From JBFGCA01 sp041567315 (GTDB lineage: Bacteria > Acidobacteriota > Thermoanaerobaculia > Multivoradales > JAHEKO01): a stretch of DNA of 29,718 bases. Positions 1 through 7,688 of this stretch are shown here, in pieces. Made by a program: the position numbers and the translations under genes. Position 1 is the first letter of the stretch. Each line of letters begins with the position of its first letter. Location of the stretch: the NCBI GenBank assembly GCA_041567315.1, contig JBFGCA010000056.1:1-29718 (forward strand), given 5' to 3'. The notes under the pieces were generated by a model, which did not search any database, was not told where the DNA came from, and was given only the letters and a program-made list of their open reading frames with translations.

Positions 1-1262
1 CCTCCACCGATCCGCTCGAGCTGTTCGGTCGCACCGGCAACCCCTACCCGTCGCAGCTCTTCCGCAACAACGGCGACCGCACCTTCACCGACCAGGCGCG
101 GGCCGCCGGGGTCGTCAACCGCAGCTTTGCCAAGGGGGTGGCCTGGGGCGACTACGACGACGACGGCGATCCCGATCTCTATGTCTCCAACATCGGCCCC
201 AACCGTCTGTACCGCAACAACGGCGGCGGCACCTTCACCGACGTGGCGGTCGAGCTGGGGGTCACCGAGCCGACCGCGGTGAGCTTCGCGCCGTGGTTCT
301 TCGACGCCGACAACGACGGCGACCTCGACCTGCTGGTCAACGACTTCTCGGTCTCGGTGCCCACCGTCTCGGCGGCCTACTTCGGCTTCCCGATCGACGA
401 GGGCCACCCGGTGCTCTACCGCAACGACGGCGGGCGCTTCACCGACGTCTCGCTCGCCTCCGGACTCCGCCGGCCGCTGCTGGTCATGGGCTCCAACTAC
501 GGCGACCTCGACAACGACGGCTGGCTGGACCTCTATCTGGGGACCGGCAACCCCCACTACAGCTCGCTGATGCCCAACGTCATGTACCGCAACCTGGGCG
601 GCGGGCGGTTCGCCGACGTCACCTTCGCCGGCGGCTTCGGCCACCTGCAGAAGGGCCACGGGGTGGCCTTCGGCGACCTCGACAACGACGGCGACCAGGA
701 CCTGTTCGAGCAGATGGGCGGCGCCTTCCCCTACGACGCCTACGGCAACGTGCTCTACGAGAACCCGGGCAACGGCAACTCCTGGCTGGTGCTGCGTCTC
801 CAGGGGGCCGGCGCCAACCGCTTCGCGCTCGGCGCGCGGGTCGAAGTGCGCGTCACCGACGCCGCCGGGCCGCGCTCGGTCCACCTGCTGGCCGGCAGCG
901 GCGGCTCCTTCGGGGCCTCCAGCTTCCAGCAGGAGATCGGTCTCGGCGCCGCCGAGACGATCGAGGCGATCGTCGTCCGCTGGCCGACCGGGCGACGCCA
1001 GGAGTTCGCCGGCCCGCCGGTCAACGGCTTCTACCTGGCGGTCGAGGGCGAGCCCGACCTGCGCCGGCTCGAAGTCCCTCGCATCGAACTTGCAGGCGGA
1101 GCGGGCGGCGGCGGCACCGAGCACCGCGGCCACGGCGACCATGGCCACCGACACGGACCGCCAGGAATCGGCCCGGAGGACGGCGGAGGCACAGCAGCGG
1201 CGGAGCCGCTTTCGGCCGCCCAGCCGCCCACACAGAGGTTCCAGGTAGGAGATTCCCGATGA
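1..1262 (+). CDS. CRTAC1-like FG-GAP/VCBS repeat protein with ASPIC/UnbV domain (5' end outside window)
   Basis: The frame is open from the first bases of the window, so the start lies upstream and only about 420 C-terminal residues are seen. The sequence shows several FG-GAP/VCBS blades with calcium-loop-like D-x-D/N-x-D-G motifs (for example DYDDDGDPDLYVSN, DADNDGDLDLLVN, DLDNDGWLDLYLG), each followed by a YRNNGGGTF-type strand. An ASPIC/UnbV domain follows (from NSWLVLRLQGAGANRF to the RWPTGRRQEF motif). Such proteins are secreted seven-bladed propeller-like proteins of unknown role, related to animal CRTAC1. After the ASPIC domain there is a low-complexity tail containing a His-rich stretch (EHRGHGDHGHRHG). 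The stop codon overlaps the next gene's start as ATGA, so the two are almost certainly cotranscribed and translationally coupled. Family assignment is firm; function is unknown. Confidence 0.93.
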   Translation, partial: STDPLELFGRTGNPYPSQLFRNNGDRTFTDQARAAGVVNRSFAKGVAWGDYDDDGDPDLYVSNIGPNRLYRNNGGGTFTDVAVELGVTEPTAVSFAPWFFDADNDGDLDLLVNDFSVSVPTVSAAYFGFPIDEGHPVLYRNDGGRFTDVSLASGLRRPLLVMGSNYGDLDNDGWLDLYLGTGNPHYSSLMPNVMYRNLGGGRFADVTFAGGFGHLQKGHGVAFGDLDNDGDQDLFEQMGGAFPYDAYGNVLYENPGNGNSWLVLRLQGAGANRFALGARVEVRVTDAAGPRSVHLLAGSGGSFGASSFQQEIGLGAAETIEAIVVRWPTGRRQEFAGPPVNGFYLAVEGEPDLRRLEVPRIELAGGAGGGGTEHRGHGDHGHRHGPPGIGPEDGGGTAAAEPLSAAQPPTQRFQVGDSR

Positions 1263-3031
1263 TCCGCTTTTTCAATGGCCGGCGCGGGAGGTCCGCAGCT
1301 ACGGTGGGCGGCCCCACCCGCAGTCGCAGACGGCCCCGCGCCGCCGCCAGACGGTCGGGCAGACTTGCGCCACGGGCTGCCGGGTCGCCCAGGCGCTGGC
1401 CGATGCTCACCGGAGTTGCCCTGGTCGCGATCCTCGCTGCCGGCATGGCTGCGGCCCAGCAGCCGCCGGAAGACGCGGCCGCCGCGGTCGATCAGGCGCT
1501 CGAGCGGTTCGACGCCGGCGAGCTGGAGGCGGCGATCGGGCTGCTCGAGCCCCTGGCCGGGCTGGCGGAGACGCCGCCGCAGCTGCGGGCGGTGCTGGGC
1601 GCCCTCTATCTCGAGGCTGGGCGCTCGGCCGAAGCTCTGGCCCTGCTCGAGCCGATGGCGGCGGCCGAGGGTGCCGATCCGGCGGTGCTCTACAACGCCG
1701 CCCGCGCCGCCCTGGCCGAGGGCCGTTTCGAAGAGGCCGAGAGCTGGCTGACCCGTTCGGCCCGGCTGGCGCCGGGCTCGCCGGCGGCGCGCGAGCTGGG
1801 GCTGCTCCGCGGCCGCCAGGGCCGCCTGCAGGAGGCCTTCGTGCTGCTCCGGCCATGGATCGCCGATCATCCGGACGACGAGGAGGCGCGCCTCGCCGCC
1901 GCTCTGTGCGCGGTGCAGATGGAGCGCGCCCCCGAGGCCGAGGAGCTGCTCTCCGACCTGCCCCAGGACAACCCCCGGGTGCGGCTGCTGTGGGGCAAGA
2001 CGCTGCTTCTCAAGGGCGATCCCTACGGCGCCCTGGCCACTCTCAAGCCGCTCCTCGAAAGCGGCGCCGACGAGCAGCTCGAGATGGACGTGCGGCGCTC
2101 GATGTCGCAGGCCTACGTGCTCACCGGCCAGGGCGCCGAGGCCGTCGAGCTGCTGGCCGGACGGGTGTCCGGCTACCCCGCGGCCGCCCTCCAGCTCAGC
2201 CACGCCCAGTACCAGAGCGGCGACCTCGAGGCGGCCATCGAGACCATCGCGCCCTTCGCCCAGATGCTGCTCGCCGCCCAGCCCGAGCAGCGGGCGATGC
2301 TCGGCCCCGGCCTGGCCGGCGGCATCGCCCTCGAGTACGGCCGCCTGCTGCTCAACTCCGGCCGCGCCGAGGACGCTCTGCCCCACCTCGAGCTGGCCAC
2401 CGAGCTGACCCCCGACAACAAGCAGCCCTGGCAGTCGCTGGGCCAGGCGCTGGCCGCTGCCGGCCGGCGCGAGGAGGCCAGGGCCGCCCTCGACCGCTTC
2501 CAGGAGATCACCCGCACCGAGGTGCCGAGCGCCACCAAGGAGATGCAGCTCCGCCGCGACGCCGAGGACCCCACCGGCCGCCAGCTCCGCGAGGCGATGA
2601 AGCTGCTCGGACAGGGGCGGCCCGAGGAGGCCCTGCGCCTGGTCGCCCAGGAGGCCGAGCTGGCCCCCGCCGACCCCCGGCCGCGGCTGGTCGAGTCCCG
2701 CATCCTGATGGTGGGCGGCCGCCACGCGGACGCCCTCGCCGCCGCCGAGCGCGCCGCCGCCATCGCCCCCGACAGCGCCGACGCCGCCTACCAGCGGGGC
2801 GTCGTGCTGATGGCCCTCGACCGGCTCGACGAGGCCGAGGCCGGGTTCCGCCGCGCCCTCGAGCTGACCCCCGACCACACCGCCACCATGAACGACCTCG
2901 CCGTCCTGCTGATGAACGACGGCCGCGCCGACGAGGCCCGCACCCTCCTCCAGCGCGCCCTCGAGATCCGCCCCGAAGACCCCGTCGCCGCCGCCAACCT
3001 CGCCCGCCTCGAGCAGGAGGCCGGCCAGTAG
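1259..3031 (+). CDS. Secreted TPR-repeat protein
   Basis: A 590-residue protein starting at the ATG that overlaps the upstream stop (ATGA), with GGAG a few bases before it. The first 48 residues are unusually Arg-rich, followed by a hydrophobic segment (LTGVALVAILAAGMAAA) that looks like a signal peptide core ending near AAA-QQ. An internal ATG at 1403 (residue 49) would give a normal signal peptide and is a credible alternative start. From about residue 75 to the end there are many degenerate TPR units (AEALALLEPMAAAEG, DEAEAGFRRALELTPDH, DEARTLLQRALEIRPED), with the best-conserved ones at the C-terminus. TPRs are protein-binding scaffolds, so it probably acts in the periplasm or outside with the ASPIC protein encoded just upstream. 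No enzymatic domain is visible. Confidence 0.9.
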   Translation: MIRFFNGRRGRSAATVGGPTRSRRRPRAAARRSGRLAPRAAGSPRRWPMLTGVALVAILAAGMAAAQQPPEDAAAAVDQALERFDAGELEAAIGLLEPLAGLAETPPQLRAVLGALYLEAGRSAEALALLEPMAAAEGADPAVLYNAARAALAEGRFEEAESWLTRSARLAPGSPAARELGLLRGRQGRLQEAFVLLRPWIADHPDDEEARLAAALCAVQMERAPEAEELLSDLPQDNPRVRLLWGKTLLLKGDPYGALATLKPLLESGADEQLEMDVRRSMSQAYVLTGQGAEAVELLAGRVSGYPAAALQLSHAQYQSGDLEAAIETIAPFAQMLLAAQPEQRAMLGPGLAGGIALEYGRLLLNSGRAEDALPHLELATELTPDNKQPWQSLGQALAAAGRREEARAALDRFQEITRTEVPSATKEMQLRRDAEDPTGRQLREAMKLLGQGRPEEALRLVAQEAELAPADPRPRLVESRILMVGGRHADALAAAERAAAIAPDSADAAYQRGVVLMALDRLDEAEAGFRRALELTPDHTATMNDLAVLLMNDGRADEARTLLQRALEIRPEDPVAAANLARLEQEAGQ

Positions 3032-3171
3032 GGCGACTCGACACCGCCCCCACCGCTCGCACTCACGCCGCGTAACTCACCTGTTATCAATCGCTTGCCA
3101 AATGGCTGGCACCTCGCGGCCGTAGCTCGGCCCCGCTGCCAGGCGGCCGGGCGGACCTTCACCACGGGTTC

Positions 3172-3576
3172 CTAGGGTCGCGCGACGCGGGCGACGACCG
3201 AGGCGCGGGTGAGCTGCTGGCGGTCGACGGTGACGAGGGTGGCACCGAGCTCCTGAGCCAGAGCCAGGTAGACAGCGTCGGCCCCGCGGACGCCGGTGCC
3301 CGCGGCGATCTTCGCGGCCCGGCGGCTGCGCTCCGGAGTGAGCGGCGCGAGCTCGATCCACCCGGTCTCGACCAGGTCCGAGACTACCCGCTCGGCCAGT
3401 CGCCGATCGCCGGTCAACCGGCGAATGGAGGCCGCGACCTCGACGACGAGCAAGCTGGGGGCGGCCAGCGGCCGCTGCGCATCGAGGCAGCTCTCGAGCC
3501 AACGAACCGCAGGCTCGTGAAACCGATCCGCCTCGTTGGCGAAGGCCACGTAGACGCTGGCGTCGACCACCTGCAT
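3172..3576 (-). CDS. vapC: VapC-type PIN-domain toxin
   Basis: A 134-residue PIN-domain protein. The four acidic residues of the PIN active site can be placed: D5 (VVDAS), E46 (LLVVEVAAS), D100 (GADAVYLA) and D118 (TVDRQQ). PIN toxins are Mg-dependent ribonucleases, usually cutting tRNA or rRNA, and are held inactive by their antitoxin. I chose the ATG at 3576, which leaves a 5-nt gap after the antitoxin stop; a TTG at 3585 would add three residues and overlap that stop. It is the second gene of a two-gene unit with the Phd/YefM-type antitoxin and needs no promoter of its own. Length and motifs are normal, so it looks intact. Confidence 0.9.
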   Translation of the reverse strand: MQVVDASVYVAFANEADRFHEPAVRWLESCLDAQRPLAAPSLLVVEVAASIRRLTGDRRLAERVVSDLVETGWIELAPLTPERSRRAAKIAAGTGVRGADAVYLALAQELGATLVTVDRQQLTRASVVARVARP

Positions 3577-3581
3577 CGCGA

Positions 3582-3854
3582 TCAACGGCGCTGCCGGGAG
3601 ACCACGGCCGCCGCCGTCTCCCCGCTCGCGGCCGCAGCCACCCGCCGCGCGGTGCGCCGCAGCCGAGCCAGGGCGTCGGCCACCTGGTCAGAGCGCGCCT
3701 CTCGCAGATCGGCCTCGGTCACCGGCCGCAGCACCGCGACTGGCTTGCCCCTCTTGGTCACCACGTACTCGGTCTTGCCCTCTTCGACCTCGCTCACGAT
3801 GCGCGACGCCTCGTTCTTCAGCCTCCGGATGCCCACCTGTTCACGCCGTCCCAC
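3582..3854 (-). CDS. vapB: Phd/YefM-type antitoxin, partner of the PIN toxin
   Basis: A 90-residue protein with the Phd/YefM antitoxin pattern: VGIRRLKNEASRIVSEVEEG followed by VVTKRGKPVAVLRPVT. These proteins bind DNA through the N-terminal half and wrap the toxin with the C-terminal half. I placed the start at GTG 3854 because GGAGGG sits 7 nt before it and a strong promoter lies just upstream; the conserved family start would also fit GTG 3836. The C-terminus is Arg/Ala-rich (RRTARRVAAAASGE). The gene stops 5 nt before the toxin ATG. Autorepression by the toxin-antitoxin complex is expected from the family, and a palindrome inside the promoter spacer is a candidate operator. Confidence 0.85.
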   Translation of the reverse strand: MGRREQVGIRRLKNEASRIVSEVEEGKTEYVVTKRGKPVAVLRPVTEADLREARSDQVADALARLRRTARRVAAAASGETAAAVVSRQRR

Positions 3855-3886
3855 GGAAACGCCCTCCGCCTGCGGCAGATATGGCC

Positions 3887-3915
3887 ACTCTACGCAACTG
3901 TAGCTACTTTGGCAA
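3887..3915 (-). promoter_or_regulatory. Sigma-70-type promoter of the vapBC-like pair with palindrome in the spacer
   Basis: On the minus strand TTGCCA (3910-3915) is followed after exactly 17 nt by TAGAGT (3887-3892), close to the -35/-10 consensus with ideal spacing. The spacer contains the perfect 8-bp palindrome GTAGCTAC (3900-3907), a plausible autorepressor site. The predicted transcript starts near 3880 and carries a GGAGGG ribosome binding site before GTG 3854. This is the best-formed conventional promoter in the window. Confidence 0.65.
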
Positions 3916-4101
3916 TTGGAGTCAAACCAGAACAGAGTTGTCGGGACTGCCAGGTGGCAAAACGGCAAGCCTGTCCGCGTCACCCAGCTCTGGCTCTCCG
4001 TCCCGAGTCATGTAGCGACAGCCGGCAGAGCACCGCCATCCTCCCGGCCGGCGCAGCAACTACCTGATTCTGAGAAGCCGTCGAAGGTCGCGCGCGCGCG
4101 C

Positions 4102-5727
4102 CTACTCGTAGAGCCGCAGCCGGTGGTCGGCGGGGAGGTGGAGGTAGGCGCGGCGGGCGCCGCGGGGCCAGCGGACGATGAGACGCTCGGCGCGCTCGGC
4201 GGTGCCGAGGCCGAAGTGGAGGGTGGCGGCGTTCTGGGACAGGTAGCTGGAGGCGGTGCGGGCCTCGCGGAGCTGGACGGGGCCGGTCGCCTGGAGGTCG
4301 AGGCGGGCGCCCACGGCCAGGCGGTTGGCGTCGGTGCCGTCGAGGTCGATGAGCAGGAAGCGGCCGTCGGCGCCGAGGTTCTCGTAGGCCTCGGCCCGCT
4401 GGTTGGAGTTGGAGATCACCAGGTCGAGGTCGCCGTCGCCGTCGAAGTCGCCGGTGGCCAGGCCACGGCTGGGGCGCACCAGGTCGAGGCCGTCCTCGGG
4501 GGCCGAGCGGAAGCGGCCGCCGCCGAGGTTCTCGAGCACCCGGTTGCGCTGCGCGAAGCGGCTGTTCTTGTTGTGCTCCTCGGCGTTGTCGAGGATGTGG
4601 CCGTTGGCCACCACCAGGTCGAGGTCGGCGTCCTGGTCGAAGTCGGCCATCGCCAGCCCGAAACCGAGGTCGGGCAGCGTGGCCTCGGCGACGTTGGTGA
4701 CGAAGCGGGCGTCCAGGAACACGTTGCCGCCGAGGTTCTTGTAGAGGGCGTTGGTCTCCAGCTCGAAGTTGGAGACCACGACGTCGAGCAGCCCGTCGCC
4801 GTCGACGTCGCCGGCGTCGACCCCCATCCCCGCCTCGGGGCTGCCGGTGTCGCTGTAGGCGGCCCCCGAGAGCAGCGACAGGTCCTCGAAGGTGCCGTCC
4901 CCGCGGTTGCGGAACAGGAAGTTGGGATCGGCGTCGTTGGCGACGTAGAGGTCGAGCCAGCCGTCGCCGTCGAGGTCGGCGAAGATCACTCCCAGACCCG
5001 CCTCCTCCGCCCCCTGGAGACCGGCCTCGCGGGTGGCGTCCTCGAAGGTGCCGTCCCCGCGGTTGCGGTAGTAGCGGTCGGGGAGTCCCTCGTAGGCACC
5101 CGGGTGGCAGTAGCCCTGGAGGTTGCGCTTCTCGTCGCCGCAGAACTTGTGGGTGGCGACCGTGAAGTCCACGTAGTTGGCGACGTAGAGGTCGAGGTCG
5201 CCGTCCCGGTCGGCGTCGCCGAACGCCGCCGAGGCGCTCCACAGCGGGTCGTCCACCCCGGCCGCGGCGCCCACCTCGGTGAAGGTGCCGTCCCCCTCGT
5301 TGCGGAACAGCCGGTTGGGGCCGAAGGCGGTGACGTAGAGGTCGGGATCGCCGTCGCCGTCGTAGTCGGCGGCCGAGCCGCCGCAGCCGTAGCCCTCGAC
5401 GGCGATGCCGGCGGCCGTGGTGCGGTCGACGAACCGCCCGCCGCCCTCGTTGCGGAACAGCCGCGAGCGCGGCTCCTCGCCCTGGTAGCCGGGGAGCTTG
5501 CCGCCGTCCACGAAGAGCACGTCGGGGTCGCCGTCGAGGTCGTAGTCGAAGACCACCACCCCGCCGACCATGGTCTCCACCATGTAGCGCTCGCCCGAGC
5601 CGCCGTGGTGATGCTGGAAGTCCAGACCCCAGGCGTCGCTCACCTCGCGGAAGCGGATGCCGGCGGCGAGCGGCGCCGCCATCGTGGCCGCCGCCAGCAG
5701 CGCCACGGCGGGAAGGCGAGGGCTCAC
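4102..5727 (-). CDS. Secreted CRTAC1-like FG-GAP/ASPIC-UnbV protein
   Basis: A 541-residue protein starting at a GTG that overlaps the stop of the upstream TPR gene (GTGA). An N-terminal signal peptide is visible (PAVALLAAATMAAPLAAG). The mature part opens with the family's typical first strand (IRFREVSDAWGLDFQH, then GGVVVFDYDLDGDPDVLFV) and contains multiple FG-GAP/VCBS repeats with D-x-D-x-D-G loops. Two cysteines (FCGDEKRNLQGYC) sit in the loop that usually carries Cys in this family. The C-terminus holds an ASPIC/UnbV domain (RFLLIDLDGTDANRLAVGA, then RLIVRWPRGARR). It is the last gene of a three-gene overlapping unit. The role is unknown; a secreted, possibly calcium-stabilised propeller is the structural inference. 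Confidence 0.93.
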   Translation of the reverse strand: MSPRLPAVALLAAATMAAPLAAGIRFREVSDAWGLDFQHHHGGSGERYMVETMVGGVVVFDYDLDGDPDVLFVDGGKLPGYQGEEPRSRLFRNEGGGRFVDRTTAAGIAVEGYGCGGSAADYDGDGDPDLYVTAFGPNRLFRNEGDGTFTEVGAAAGVDDPLWSASAAFGDADRDGDLDLYVANYVDFTVATHKFCGDEKRNLQGYCHPGAYEGLPDRYYRNRGDGTFEDATREAGLQGAEEAGLGVIFADLDGDGWLDLYVANDADPNFLFRNRGDGTFEDLSLLSGAAYSDTGSPEAGMGVDAGDVDGDGLLDVVVSNFELETNALYKNLGGNVFLDARFVTNVAEATLPDLGFGLAMADFDQDADLDLVVANGHILDNAEEHNKNSRFAQRNRVLENLGGGRFRSAPEDGLDLVRPSRGLATGDFDGDGDLDLVISNSNQRAEAYENLGADGRFLLIDLDGTDANRLAVGARLDLQATGPVQLREARTASSYLSQNAATLHFGLGTAERAERLIVRWPRGARRAYLHLPADHRLRLYE

Positions 5728-7688
5728 GCGGCGCCGCCGCCGGCCCCGCGATCGCCCGGGCCGCCGGGCCCGCTGCTGCCGGCCGCGGGCGCGCCGGCCT
5801 GCTGCCAGGGGCTGCGCACCGCCTGGCCGGCCCGGTAGCGGTCCAGACGCTCGCGGGCCGCCTCCCCGGCACCGGGCCCGCCGGCGCGCTCCAGCTCTTC
5901 GACCACCCGGCTCTGCCAGCGCACCGCCTCCTCGAAGCGGCCCGCTTCGGCCAGCGCCATGGCCACCGTCTCGGCGTGATCGAGGCTCTGCGCCCGACTG
6001 AACACCCGAAAGGCCAGGTCGACGGCGCGGGCCCCGTCCCGCACCTCGGCCTCGGGGCTGGTGGCCAGCAGCCGGGCCAGCAGGTGGGTGACCGGCAGCA
6101 CGTCGGGCAGGGTCCGCCGGCTCTCCTCCAGCGCCTGGCGCGCGCGGCGGGTGTCGCCGGCCAGGATCCAGGCCAGGCCGCGGGCGAAGTGGGCCTCGGC
6201 GTCGTCGGGCCGCAGCTCGATGACCTTCTCGAACTGCGCCGCCGCCTCGGCGAAGGCGCCCCTGCGGCCCAGCGTCCGCGCCAGCCCCAGATAGGCGTCG
6301 GCGCGGTCGGGAGCCAGCTCGAGCGCCGCGCGATAGTGGTCGGTGGCCGCCGCGTCCCGGCCGCGCTCGCGCAGCAGATCGCCGAGCCGCAGCCGGGCGT
6401 CGACCAGCTCCTCGACCCCCTCGAGGGCGGTGATCCGCTGGTAGGTGGCCATCGCCTCGTCGACCCGGCCGGCCTGGGCCAGCAGCGTCCCCAGGTTGAG
6501 CAGCGCGGCGGCGTTCTTGGGCTCGGCCTCGACGATCCGCTCGAGCTCGGCCAGCGCCCGAGCGTCGTCGCCGGCCTTGCTCAGCGCGAGCGCCCACATC
6601 AGGTGGGCCTCCTGGTCCTGGGGATCGATGCGGTAGGCCTCGCCGTAGTGGAAGGCTGCCTCGTCGGCGCGGCCGGCCTTGGCCAGGACCGAGGCCAGCA
6701 CGTAGCGCGCGTCCCGGTAGTCCGGGTCGAGCTCGACGGCCTTGGCGAAGGCGTCGATCACCTCCTGGTCGGCGGCCTGCGACTTGAGCAGCGTCAGCCC
6801 CAGGTTGTAGTGAGAGAGCGGGTCGCGGGGGTCGATCTCGATGGCGGTCCTGAACCCGGCGGCCGCTTTCTCGAGGTCGCCGGCGCGGGCCGCCTCCAGA
6901 CCCTTCTTGAAGTGGATCTGGGCGCCGACGATGAGCGTCGATAGCCCCTCGACGATGGGGTCGGTCAGGTGGACCGGGACGATCTCGCTCGGCGTCTGGG
7001 CGAGGTGGTGACGCGCCTTCTCCATGTCGCCGAGCTGACGGTAGGCCATGCCCAGCGGGTGGTGCGCCGAGACCGCCTCCGGGTCCAGCTCCAGCACGCG
7101 CTCGAACTCGGCGGCGGCGGCGGCGTACTCCTTCCGGTCGAACAGCACCCGGCCCAGTCCGTGGTGGGCCGCAGCGCTGTCGGGGTCGAGCTCGAGCGCG
7201 CGGCGGAAGGCGGCCTCCGCTTCGTCGAGCCGGCCGAGGTCGAAGAGCGCCCGCCCCAGCCGCACGTAGGCGGGCAGATAGGCGGGCTCGAGCTCGATCG
7301 CCCGCTCCAGCCGGTCCCGGGCCTTCTCGAGATCACCTTCGGTCCCGTGCAGGGTCCCCAGGTAGTGGTGCCAGCGGAAGTCGCCGGGCAGCAGCGCCGC
7401 GGCGTTGGTCAGACAGGCCTCCGCCGCCCCGCCCAGGTCGTAGACGAAGTAGAGCTGACCCATGCGGGCGAAGGCGGCGCCGAGCAGCTCGGGGCCGGTC
7501 GCCGGATCGGCGAGCAGCCGCTCGAGCTCGGCGCGGTGCTCGCGCACTTGCCGCTGGATGGGTGGCTCGAGGTTGCCGAGCACCGGCTCCGGAACCGGCA
7601 GCAGCTCGGGCAGCTCGGCGGCCGCCGGTCCGGCGGCGGCGAGCAGCGCGACGACCAGCACCGCCCGCAGCCGGGGACGGCCGCTCAC
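5724..7688 (-). CDS. Secreted TPR-repeat protein between two ASPIC proteins
   Basis: A 654-residue protein with a GTG start overlapping the stop of the upstream ASPIC gene by 4 nt (GTGA). The signal peptide is clear (LRAVLVVALLAAAGPAAAELPEL). A helical N-terminal part (to about residue 90) is followed by roughly a dozen TPR units; the best are the central ones (DEAEAAFRRALELDPDSAAA, YAAAAAEFERVLELDPEAVS, KAAAGFRTAIEIDPRDPLS). The last 40 residues are Gly/Ala/Pro-rich low complexity. It also overlaps the downstream ASPIC gene, so the three proteins are made together and may form a complex outside the cytoplasm. The longer upstream reading frame (to 7877) is only a shadow of the neighbouring ASPIC gene. 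Confidence 0.92.
   Translation of the reverse strand: MSGRPRLRAVLVVALLAAAGPAAAELPELLPVPEPVLGNLEPPIQRQVREHRAELERLLADPATGPELLGAAFARMGQLYFVYDLGGAAEACLTNAAALLPGDFRWHHYLGTLHGTEGDLEKARDRLERAIELEPAYLPAYVRLGRALFDLGRLDEAEAAFRRALELDPDSAAAHHGLGRVLFDRKEYAAAAAEFERVLELDPEAVSAHHPLGMAYRQLGDMEKARHHLAQTPSEIVPVHLTDPIVEGLSTLIVGAQIHFKKGLEAARAGDLEKAAAGFRTAIEIDPRDPLSHYNLGLTLLKSQAADQEVIDAFAKAVELDPDYRDARYVLASVLAKAGRADEAAFHYGEAYRIDPQDQEAHLMWALALSKAGDDARALAELERIVEAEPKNAAALLNLGTLLAQAGRVDEAMATYQRITALEGVEELVDARLRLGDLLRERGRDAAATDHYRAALELAPDRADAYLGLARTLGRRGAFAEAAAQFEKVIELRPDDAEAHFARGLAWILAGDTRRARQALEESRRTLPDVLPVTHLLARLLATSPEAEVRDGARAVDLAFRVFSRAQSLDHAETVAMALAEAGRFEEAVRWQSRVVEELERAGGPGAGEAARERLDRYRAGQAVRSPWQQAGAPAAGSSGPGGPGDRGAGGGAA

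Noticed and set aside
293..1258. Upstream extension of the TPR gene frame to ATG 293
   Set aside because: The frame is antiphase to a clearly coding FG-GAP/ASPIC gene and encodes Arg/Pro-rich nonsense; the ATGA overlap start at 1259 fits better.
1031..2878. 615-residue minus-strand frame over the TPR gene
   Set aside because: Low-complexity Gly/Leu/Gln composition with no domain; antisense shadow typical of high-GC DNA.
3096..3111. TGCCA-N6-TGGCA repeat similar to the abiE operator
   Set aside because: Lies downstream of vapC and the TPR gene with no promoter nearby; likely chance.
3916..5838. Long plus-strand frame opposite the ASPIC gene
   Set aside because: Val/Glu/Gly-rich mirror of D-x-D-G repeats on the other strand; no independent signal.
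5728..6597. N-terminal extension of the 4102-5727 ASPIC gene
   Set aside because: Overlaps the TPR gene in another frame and lacks homology; signal peptide begins at GTG 5727.
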